From: Eutypa lata
Taxonomy: Eukaryota > Ascomycota > Sordariomycetes > Xylariales > Diatrypaceae
Assembly: GCA_022661535.1 (NCBI GenBank)
Contig: JAKULF010000020.1
Coordinates: forward strand, 467,574 to 531,573
Length of the DNA stretch: 64,000 nucleotides
Reading direction: 5' to 3'
Both the position numbers and the translations under genes were made by a program. Shown one piece after another: positions 53,091-64,000 of the stretch (within the stretch, counting starts at the first letter, position 1; each line of letters opens with the position of its first letter). The notes beneath the pieces were generated by a model. The model was not told the DNA's origin. It was given only the letters and a program-made list of their open reading frames with translations, and made no database searches.

Positions 53091-53231
53091 TATTGTAGCA
53101 GTAAATATGTATTTTCAAGGTATTTATTACGTAATTAATCGGTATTTAATAACGTAATTAAATCACGTAAATTAATAATGTAATTAAATAATTTAAACTT
53201 AACATAAAATAACCTCCGATTAAGATAATAT

Positions 53232-56200
53232 ATTTTATATTATTATTAAAATATTTTTTTATTTTTATTAAAAAAAATAATAAATTATAATTTTAAATAT
53301 AATAATCTTTTTATTAATTTTTTTTAAAAAATATAAAAATTATATAAAAATTATAATATAATATTAATAAATTTTTAATATAATTTAAGTTTTATTTAAC
53401 GTTTTTTAAATTAATATTTTTTATTTTATAAATCTTTTTATTAAATATATATAAATTATATTATAATTATTAATTATTTTATTAAAAAAAATATTTATTT
53501 AATATAATTTTATTAAGTTTTTTAAATTAAAAATTAAAAATTATAAACTTTAAATAATTTAAAATAATTTATAAAATTAAAAACTTAAAAACGTTATAAA
53601 TTTTTTAAAAATATATTTATATAATAATTTAATTACGAAAATATTTTTATTAATATTAATAAAAAATAAAACTTTTATAAAACCGAAAAATAAATATATT
53701 AATAAATATATAAAAATTAATTAAAAAATTTAAATTTATTATTTTTTAAAAAAAGTTTTTAATTTTTATAAAATATATTTATTAATAATAATTATTTAAT
53801 ATATTAAATTTTATTTTTAAAAATATTTATTAAATTAAATATTAATTAATAATATAATATTAAAATTTTAATTTTTTATTAAAAAAAATATAAAAAAATA
53901 AATTTATATTTTTAAATAAAATTAAAATAAAATTATATTTTAATAAAATATTTATAAAATTTAAATAAAAATATAAAATAATTAAATAAATAATATTTAA
54001 TTTAATTTAAATTTATTAATAATTATAATTATAAATTTAATTTTATATTAAATAAATTATTATTTTAATAAATTATAAAATTATAAAAGAAATTATAAAT
54101 TAAAATATTTTATAAATATAATTAAATATAATTTATATTTTTATTATAATTTTAATTTATTTTAAAAAATATTATTTTAATATACGTTATATATTAAATA
54201 AAATAAATTTTATTTATTAATTAATTTTATTTAAAAAATAAATAAAAAATAAAAAATAAATTTATAAATAAATTTATTTATTATATAATAAAAATATTAA
54301 AAAAAGTTTTTAAAAAAAAATTTATTATAAATTAAAAAAACATTAAATTTAAAATAATAATTAAATAATATAAAATAAAAATATTAAATTTTTATAAATT
54401 AAATTATAATTTTTTTATATAAAGTTATAATAAAATTAAAATTAATTTAAAATAAAGAAATTATAATTTTTATTTAATAATACCTTTTTTAAAAATATTT
54501 CGAAAAATAATTATAAATATTTTAATATTTTAAATAATTATTATAAAATTTCTTTTTATATATTTTATATTAATAAATATTATTTTAATTTTATAATATT
54601 ATTATAAAATTATAAATAATTTATATATTTTAAAAAAAATTACAATTTTTAAAATATATTAAATATTATTCGATTTATTTTTTAAATTATATTAATTAAA
54701 TTTAAATTTTGAATTTTTTAATTTTTTATAATTAAAATTAAATTTATTTTATATAATAAATTAAAATATTAATTTTTATTTTTTTATTTTTTTAAAAGTA
54801 TATTAAAATATAAATTTTATAATTATTTATTTATTATTATATATAAATCTTTTAAATAATATATGTTAATTTTCGAAAATATAAAATATACGATTTAAAA
54901 ATAAACGAATATTATATTATAAATATAATAATTATTTAATTAAAAATTATTTAAATAATTAATTTTAAATAAAGATTTAAAAATAATTTTAAAATTTTAA
55001 TAATTTATTTTATAACGATATATTAAAAATAAACAAATTAAATAAAAAATTAAAATATAAAAATAATAATATATTATTATATATTTACATTTAAATTATT
55101 TTATATAAATATAATATTAACGTTTTAATTTATTATAAAAAACTTTAAATTAATCTTTTTAAAATAATTATTTAATAAAAAGAAATTTCATTTTAAATTA
55201 TTATTATTTATATTAATTTTAAAAGTTTTATATATATTTACAAATTATAAAATATTTCGAAAATTATATTTAAAAAATATACATTTAATTTTATATTTTA
55301 TAATAATAAATAATAAATTAAAATATAATATTTATTATAAATTAATAAAAATTAATATTAAAAATAAAATTTATTTAAAATTATATAAAAATATACTTTT
55401 TAAAAAAAAGTATTAAAAAAGTAATTATAATAATAATTAACTTTTTAAATCGTAATTTAAAAAAAAAAAAATTAATTTATAAATTAAATCTTTTTTATTT
55501 TTAAAAAATATATAAAAATATATTAATAATATATATAATTTAAAATTTCGAAAAATAAAATTTAAAAAAAATTAAAATTAAAAATAAATAAAAGTAAAAA
55601 ATAACAACGAAAATTAAACGTTTTACGAAATTAAAATCCTTGATAAAAAACGAATTAATTATTAAATAATATTAATATTAATATATATATAAATAAAAAA
55701 TAAAATAATGTTAATAATATTTAAAATAAATTTTATTATAAAACGTTAATTAATTAATTTAAATTAATATAAAATAATTTTATATTATTAAATATCATTA
55801 TTAATATAATTATTAATAATTAAAAAATAATAAATATTATTTTAAAAATTAATATAAAGAATATAATTATTTAAAATACGTAATTTATAATCACGTAACG
55901 ATTTATAAACGTTAAAATATATAAAAGGTTTTTTTTAATTAATTAAAAACGTTAATTAAAAATAATTTATTATATTTATTTTTCGAAATTATTTTATTAT
56001 TATTTAATAATTACGTTATAAATTTATAATTAATTTTTTAATTTTTTATTTAATTATTAACGTAATAATTAATAAAATTAAAAACGAATTATAAAATTAT
56101 ATTAATAAATCGTTAAATAAAAATCGTTACGAAAACGATAACAAAAATAATAAATTATAAAATTAATTTTCTAAATTTATAAATTTTTTAATTAATTATT

Positions 56201-59200
56201 ATCTCGTTAATAATTTTTAATTTATATTTAATAAAAAAATATAAATATTATTAATAATATTATATATAAAAAATAACGAAATAAATTTAAATTACAAAAA
56301 CGAATTAATTTTATAAAACATAAAAAATAAACTTAAATATAAATAATTTATACGGTAAATTATAAATTAATATCTTATTACGAAATTACGTAATAATTCG
56401 GAATTATTAAAAGATATAAATTAACTTTTTATTAATAAATTTATAATATAAAAAAAGAAATTAAATTACGTTTATTATTAAAATTAATTAAATTAAAAAT
56501 AATAATATATATATTAAATTATTAATTATATAAATAATACTTTTTAAATAAAATAATAAATATATTATAATTATATATAAAAACCTGTTATAAATATAAA
56601 ATTAATAAATTTATAAATCTTTATTAAAAAGAATTATATTAATTTTAATTACGTTATACGAATATTTTAAAATATTTTTAAAAAGTTTAAATAAAATAAT
56701 ACATTATTAATAATTTTTTTTAATACGTAATAAATATATTTATTTAATATATAAAATTTAATTATTAACTTTTAAAGAAATTAACGATTAATATATTATT
56801 TTTATTATTATTTATTATTTATATAAAAAACGAAATTATTAAAATAAAAAGTTATTTTAAAAAGATTTTTTAAAATAATTATAAAAAATAATTATATTTA
56901 AATCGTTTAATAAAAAAGTTAAGTTTTAAAAATTAAAAAAAAGTGGTTATATATTAAAAAAACGATAAAAATTAAATTAAAAAAAGTTAATTAATCGTTA
57001 AATAAATTACGAATATAATAAATTAAGTTAATTAAATAATTAAATGTTATTTTTAATATTAATATTTCTTTATTAAAATTATAACGAAAAGAAATATACG
57101 TTTCGTTATTATTTTAAAATAAAAACCTTTTTATTAACGAAATGATTTTTTTTATAATTATTTAATTAATAAATTATAAAAGTTTTAATATAAATTTTAA
57201 ATCGAAAAATAATTTATTAAAATAAATATATATATTTAATTTATTTTAATAAAAATTTTCAAAATAATTAAAATAAATTTATTATTTAAAAATAAAATAA
57301 TTATATATTTAAAAAAACAAGTTAGTTTTAACTTAAATTTAAATAAATTTAAATACGAAAATTAAAATTAATAATTATAATTTAATTAAGTTTTATTAAA
57401 ATTAATAAATATTTTATTAAATATTATAAAACGTTTAAAATAAAAATAAAAATAACAAGTATTAAAAAAAAACGTTTATAAATTTTTTTAATTTTTTTTA
57501 TAATTTAATATAATTATAAAACGTTAAACTTTTTATTATTTAAGTTGAAATATAAAACGTTTAAATATTATTTTAAATATTATTAATTATTAATAAATTT
57601 TTAATTATTTAAAAAAAAAACAATAATAAAAGATTTATTAAATTTATTTTCGTTAATAAAATAATTTATAAAATAAATTTTATAAATTTAAAAAATAATT
57701 TAAATATTTTTAAATTTAATAAAAATAATAAATTAAAAATTATAATTTTATTAAAATATTTAACGAAATTTCGTAATATATATTTTAAATAAAAAATGAT
57801 AAAATTTTTAATATTAAATAAAATTAAATATATTATTAAGTTTATTTCGAAATAATTTTTAATTATAAAATTTATTTATTTTACGTTAAAATATTAATAA
57901 TAAACATTTAAGAAATATTTACGAAAATATTTTTATACAAAACGAATTTATAAATTTAAATTAAAAATGATCGTTTTAATATTATTCGTTTTAAAAAAAT
58001 AATATTATATAATTTTACGTTAATTATTAAATATTAAATAAAATTATAATTAAAAATTATTATTTTTAACTTTTAATTTTCGAAAAAATAAATCGATTAA
58101 ATTTCGTAAAAGTTTTTTTAAAATTAAAATTAAAAAATACGTATTATTAAATTTAAATTAAAAAAAGCGATAAATAAAAAATTATTTTATTAAATATATT
58201 ACGATTAATTTAAATATATAATTATATTATTCAAATTAATAAATACTTTAATTACGTTTCGAATATATATATATAAAGTTTTAATAAAATTAATAAATAA
58301 AATTTATATAATATATTTAAACGATATTGTAATTTGTTTAAAAAATTAAAAGAAAATATATAATATATTTTCGTATAATTTATAAACGGTTAAAAACTAT
58401 TAGTTTTTTACGAAATTATTTAAAGATAAATAATTTAAATAAAACCTTTTTTAAAAATTTCTTATAAATATTTAAAAAAAAAATACAAATAAATTTTAAC
58501 GAATCAATATTATATAAACGTAATTATATTTTAATTTCGTAAAAAATATATAAAGCTTTTTAAAATTTACGAATTTTTATAAAAAGTTTATTTTGAATTA
58601 TTTAAAAATTATTATTTTAATTATAATTTTATTTAAAAAAATATTAAATAATAAACGTTTCGGTAATTAAAAAATATTCGTAAAACTTTTAAAAATTTAT
58701 AAAAAGTTTTTATAATAATAATTATATTTTAATATTAAAATTATATAAAAATTATAAAATTAAAGATTAATGTATTTTAAAAGTTATTTTAAAAGTTTTA
58801 TCGTAAAAGTATAACGTTAATTTTTTTTAAAAATACGAAATAAAAGTTTATAATATTTATAAATTATAAATTATTTTAAGAAATAATAAAAACTTTAACG
58901 AACTTTTTTTAAAAACGATTAATTTAATAAATATATTAATTAATTTAATTTAATTTTAATTTATAATATTAATTTAAAGTTATTAATTTTATTAATAATT
59001 TAAATTAAAAATTAAATTATATATTAAAATTAATTTATTATAAAAACGTATTTTATATTTTTTCGAAAAGTTTTATTTTATAAAAAATATTTTTATTAAA
59101 ATAAAATAAATATTAATTAAATAAAAATATAATTAATTTAATTATTAATAAATAAAATAATTAATTTAAATAAATTAAAATATTTTAACCGTTAATAATT

Positions 59201-59399
59201 TAATAAAATATTAAATAATTATCGTTTAAATAATAAACGTAAAACTTAAAATAAAAAGAAATTTTCATTTTATATTATAATAAAATTAAATATTTAATAA
59301 ATATAAATAATTTTAAAAAGTTAATTATATAATAATAATAATTTAAATAATTTAAAGGTAATAATAAAGCAAAGGTTAAATTGAAATTAAATTAAAATT
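53232..59399. other. AT-saturated stretch, nothing identifiable
   Basis: The first part (to about 55600) is almost free of C and G. The rest holds scattered CpG and may be an older transposon body. No supportable frame, RNA gene or clear repeat partner was found. Confidence 0.6.
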
Positions 59400-61210
59400 T
59401 TACCGATTATTATAATATAAAAAAAGTACGGCTTTTTATAAGTTCCGAGGATTTCTTTTTCGACTTTCGAAATTAATAAAATTTTATTTCGTAAGTAATA
59501 ATATTTATTAATTCGAAAGTTATATTTCATATACGTAAATAATAACATTTATAATAAAATACGTCTTTAATTTTCGACTTCGAATTAATTATAATAAATT
59601 AATTTAAATTTAAAATCGAAAATTAAGTTTTTATAAAAATATTCAAAAGTAAAAAGATAAATTTTTTTTTGTTTTACTTTATACGGGATTTAAATTTTAA
59701 GTTTTACGGATTTATTATTACGTATTACGAATTTTACGAATTTAATTATTACATTATAAGCTTTTTATATTACGAGTTATATTAATTATTATATAAAAAT
59801 CTTATATTTTATCTTTATATATATAATTAATTTTACGCTTATACATAAGTTTAATTAACTTATAACCGAATTAATTAATTAAAGATTAAATAAATAATTA
59901 AAGTTATTATCATTTAATTATATTATTTAATTATATTATTTAATTATATTATTTTAAAAAAAATCTTTAAATAATTAAAGCTTTAAGTTTATAAGTTTAT
60001 AAATTACTTTTATATAATTATTATAATTACTTATAATTATTATAATTATTTATAATTATAATTATTTATATATAATTATAAGTTTATAAATTTATAAAAT
60101 AATTAATAATTAAATTTAAAAAATAATTAATAAATAATTAATAAATTTATAAATTATAAATTTATAACTTTTAAGTTTATAAATAATTAAAGCTTTAAAT
60201 ATAAGTTATAAAATAAATTTATAAGTTATTATTATTATCGTATTATTATTATTATCTTTATTAATTATTATAATTATTTATAATTATTATAACTACGTAT
60301 ATATAATTATAAATTAATTATAAGTTTAAAAGTTATAATATAAAGTAAATTTATTAATCATTTAATTATTATTATCGTATAATTATTATTATTTTCGTTA
60401 ATTATTATAACCTTTATTAATTATTACAATCTTCGTTAATTATTATAATTCTTATAATTATTATTATTATATAATTATTATAGCTATTTATACTTATAAG
60501 TTTAAAAGCTATAGGTTTATACGTTATAAAGTAAGTTTATAAGTTATTTAATTATTATTACTTATAGCTTTTAAATCTTTAATTGTTATAATTACTTACA
60601 ACTGTTATACTTACTTATATATAATTATAAGTTAATTATAAAGTAAGTTTACAAGTTACTTAGCTGTTATTATCGTATAGCTATTACAGTTACTTATAAT
60701 TATAAGTTTAAAAGTTATAAAGTAAGTTTATAAATTATAAGTTTAAAAGTTATAAGGTAAGTTTATAAGTTTAAAAGCTATAAGGTAAATTTATAAGTTA
60801 TAAATTTAAAAGTTATAAAGTAAATTTATAAAGTTATAAATTTATAAGTTTATAAGTTTATAAGTTTAAAAGTTATAAAGTAAGTTTATAAATTATAAAT
60901 TTATAAGTTTAAAAGTTATAAATTATAAGTAATTAAAGTTAAGTAATTTATAAAACTTAAAAGATATATTTAATTAAAATATTAAATCTTTTTCAAAATT
61001 AATTAAAAAACTTTATATTAATTAACTTTAAATTAACTTAATATTAAATCTTTATTAATTTAAAATAAATTAATCGCAAAAAGATATTATTATTAATATT
61101 CGTTATTCATATTAATCTTAATTTTATTTTAAATTTTACGATTAATTTCGAAAAACGTTAAAATAAAAATATTTTTTAAATATCATTAAATTAAAATAAT
61201 AATAAAGAAA
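59400..61210 (+). mobile_element. Composite T-family repeat, mutated and expanded copy
   Basis: A leader-like block (aaaagtacggctttttataa near 59422) is followed by a segment absent from the 52-kb copy (59480-59680). Then come a mutated tRNA-like module 2 (acgggatttaaa near 59693 to about 59780) and a long minisatellite of ataagttt/aaaagttata units (about 59990-60950). A tail matches the complement of 25900-26150. Orientation is the same as the leader of the 52-kb copy and inverted to 25885-26850. Confidence 0.65.
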
Positions 61211-62640
61211 ATATAAAATTATTTTTTAAAATCGTTTTTTAATAAATAAGTTAATTTTAAAAAGAAATAATTAAATATTAAAAACGTTTTATTTTTTTTA
61301 CGAATAAATTTAAGCTTTTTAAAATAAAAATTTATATTTTTAAATTTTAATTAAAATAATTCATAAATATTTAAAAATTTAAAATAATTATTAAATAAAT
61401 AATTAAAATATTTTATTATTTAAAAATTAATTTATTATTTTAATATAATTTATAATATAATAATAATTAATTCGTTAATATTAAAATAATATTAAAATAA
61501 AATATATAAAAGATTAATATATAATAAAATTATTAAATCGAAAATCTTATTTAAAAAATATATTAAAAAATATATAAACGTATATAAAATTATATATTTT
61601 TTATTAAAAAGTTATAAAATTATAATATAAATTTTATAAAATTTTATAAGTTTTATTATTATTAAATTAATCGTTTTAAAAAATTAATATAAATTTTATT
61701 ACGAAATTATTTATTAATTTTAAAAACGATAAAATAAATTATAATATTATTTTAATTATTATAAATCGTTTTATAAAAAATCTTTTATTTATATTTATTA
61801 TAAAAATATTAATCGTTATAAATTTTATTTAAACTTTATATAAAAAAGTTAAATATTATAAATAATAAAAACAAATTATTTATTAATAAGTTTTAATAAA
61901 CGTTTTATAATATTAACATAATTAAAGGTTAATTATTTATTATATATTATTTTAAAAAAATAAATAAACGAAAAATATAAATTAAATCTTTAAAAAATAT
62001 TTTTAAAAATATTAAAGTATTAATTAATATAATTAAATTAAGATTTTTTACGAAATTACATTTATTTATAATAATTATTATAATACGTTAATTAAATATT
62101 TATCGTTTAAAATATTACATAAATATTATTTAAAAATAATAAAATATATATTAAATTAAATTAAATTATAAATTAAAATAATAATAAAATAATTAAAGTT
62201 TAATAATAAATATATATTTATTAAAAAATATTAAAATGTAAAAAAAAACACATTACGATAAACGTTATATTTTAAAAAAATTAATATAAAATAATATAAT
62301 AATATTATTTATTAAAAACTTTCGATTTAAAAATAATATTAAGTTAATATTTACGTATTTTAAAATTAAAATAATTAAATAAATAAATAAATAAATATAT
62401 TACGTTTATTTATTTATAAAATATTAATAAGTTTATAACTTTTTTTAAAAAAAATTAATAAAAGTAATAAAAATTATTAATAAAATATTATTATTAAATT
62501 TTAAAAATAAATAAAATAAATAAATAATAAAAAACGTAATTTAATATTAAAAGTATTAAATATTAAGGAAATTTTTAATTAAATAAAAAAAATAATTAAT
62601 AAAATATAATATTTAAAAGATTTTAATACGTTACGAAAAG
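61211..62640. other. AT-rich stretch, nothing identifiable
   Basis: Few C or G, no frame and no recognised repeat partner. Confidence 0.5.
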
Positions 62641-64000
62641 AAATAACATAAGCTAATATCTTTTAAAAAAAGTTTTATAAAAGCTTTACTTTTTTCTTTA
62701 TATATTAATATAACGAAAAATAATTATTAACTTTATATATTAAACCTTTCGTTGCTTTTATAACTTAAAATATAATAATATAAGTTTTATTATAATTTTA
62801 ATTATATTAATTAATAATAATCTTTAAAGATTTACGAATTTAATTTTATTTACGCTTTTACGTAAATTCTTTTTTCAAATTCTTTATATTTTAAATAATC
62901 TTTTATTCGTTTTTTTAAAAAAATAATATTCGAAAAGATTTTATCTTACTTTTTATATTATTCGTTATTTAAAATTACGATTAAAAAAAAATATTTATTA
63001 AAATCTTAATTATTTTTACTATTATTAAACCTTTAATTAATATTTTTATAATTAAAATTTTTCGTTTTTTATTATTAAAAATCTTTAAAAAATTATAAAA
63101 ATAAATTTTTTTTAATTATTATTTTATCCTTTTATTTAAAAGCATTATATTAAATTTTTATATTATATGTTGTCGAGATTTTTATATAAAATTAATAATT
63201 AATTACGAAAGTATTAATATTAATAATAATTAAGTAAAACTTTATTATTAAATTTAAGCTTTTGTTATTAAAAACTTATTTATATCTTAAATCTTTAAGT
63301 TAAATTTTAACGTTATAATACGCTTTAACCTTTTCATTAATATATTTAATAATAAAAAACGTAATTAATATTTTATTTAAATCTTTAAAATTTAATAAAT
63401 TAATTAAGCTTAAAGTATTAATTTTAAACCTTATTTTAAGGATTAACTTATAAATGTACTTTAAGCTTATATATAAACTTTAATAATAAATTTATATTTA
63501 TTATCTTTAAACCTTAATTTATACGCGAGTTTTTAACTTTTAACGCTTCGCTTTATTATATTTTTTATTAAAAGTTTAAGTTAAATTTTTATAACTTTTA
63601 TAACATTTATTAATCGTACTTTTTAACTTATTTAAAAGCGGTTTTACGTTTTTTTTAATTTTTCTTTTTTATATTTTTTTAATTTATTAATATCGCTTAA
63701 AAGTTCTTTTTATAAATTATTATTTTTTAAATATTTATTATAAAGTATCTTTGTTATAAACTTATTCTTTTTTTTTATTACGATAAGTTATTTATTATTA
63801 TTAAAGAATCGAATTTTAATTTAAATCTTTTAATAACTTTTTATTTAATTATTTTTTTCGTAAAGTTTTATATTAATTTTTAAAAGGTTTTTTTAAAAAA
63901 AGAAATTATTATTAAAGTTTATTAAAAGAATTATTTTAATAAAACGTTAATATTAACTTTTAATTAATGAATTTATCGATAATAAATTAACTTTTATTTC
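62641..64000 (-). repeat. Inverted copy of the 14-kb repeat, running out of the window
   Basis: 62641-63060 matches the reverse complement of 14390-14775. It is less mutated at several sites (aacctttcgttgcttttata). Beyond about 63080 the match is no longer clear by eye, but the sequence stays transposon-like with many CpG up to the window end. Confidence 0.55.

Larger units (their letters stand above)
52090..53231 (-). mobile_element. Composite T-family repeat, nearly unmutated copy
   Basis: This is the only stretch of near-normal composition between 7 and 64 kb. In order: a leader with a 13-bp inverted repeat and an 18-bp palindrome (52090-52242); tRNA-like module 1; GTAGGTCT repeats; ACCACCTAG/CTAGGTGGT palindromes; tRNA-like module 2; more palindromes; a long GTAGGTCT minisatellite; twin GATGCACCyAATCAG boxes; and an AT-rich tail ending AAAATAACCTCCGATTAAG. 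No real protein gene is present; the open minus frame at 52723-53031 is Thr/Tyr/Pro repeat translation. Strand is given by the tRNA-like modules. Mutated relatives occur at 23, 25.9, 37, 47.6 and 59.4 kb. Confidence 0.75.

Noticed and set aside
4641..64000. Mitochondrial or plasmid origin of the AT-rich sequence
   Set aside because: No mitochondrial genes, introns or tRNA clusters are recognisable, the sequence is joined to a nuclear gene, and transition-only differences between repeats fit nuclear repeat mutation.

Overview
The window suggests a filamentous ascomycete (Pezizomycotina) with a two-compartment genome. A short gene-bearing edge of ordinary composition (about 1-4640) abuts about 59 kb of extremely AT-rich sequence (about 4640-64000). 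No intact protein-coding gene can be supported in that AT-rich part. The fungal assignment rests on the LYS2-type aminoadipate reductase at the left edge and on dense dispersed repeats whose copies differ almost only by C-to-T and G-to-A changes. That pattern is the expected footprint of repeat-induced point mutation (RIP) or a close relative.

Gene edge. Bases 1-1833 encode the C-terminal part of alpha-aminoadipate reductase (end of the adenylation domain, carrier domain, NADPH reductase domain), which acts in fungal lysine synthesis. It is followed by broken genes. A minus-strand gene of unknown family lies at about 1972-2760 and is split by a stop codon and frame changes. A small plus-strand reading with a faint MADS/SRF-like look lies at 3153-3434. 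A minus-strand chromodomain gene in three frames lies at 3497-4584, directly beside the heterochromatin-like block.

AT-rich block. It is a graveyard of repeats. I could trace: (1) a 549-bp unit with 94-bp direct repeats in a GC-normal island (6358-7000); (2) a probable LTR retrotransposon of about 7.8 kb (about 8345-16145); (3) small LTR-like elements with a shared 1-kb interior (18110-19600; 49530-52010 inverted; interior also at 32030-32720); (4) a foldback element with arms near 200 bp (20055-20743); (5) two 1.1-kb direct copies (21743-22819 and 32911-34068); (6) a family whose copies at 14390, 30800 and 62641 lie in both orientations; (7) several minisatellites with exact 40-bp and 60-bp periods.

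The most distinctive find is a composite repeat family, called 'T' here. It contains tRNA-like modules with pol III B-box sequence, CTAGGTGGT/ACCACCTAG palindromes and an 8-bp GTAGGTCT minisatellite. One copy (52090-53231) is almost unmutated. Others (23060-24045, 25885-26850, 59400-61210, fragments at 37262-37565 and 47575-47695) are heavily mutated. Aligning mutated to unmutated copy by hand over about 100 bases shows nearly every C and G outside CpG converted while all CpG dinucleotides survive. The mutation process therefore seems to spare CpG, which fits the general look of the block, where residual C is mostly followed by G.

All repeat alignments were made by eye. Boundaries in the AT-rich part are approximate, commonly by tens of bases.
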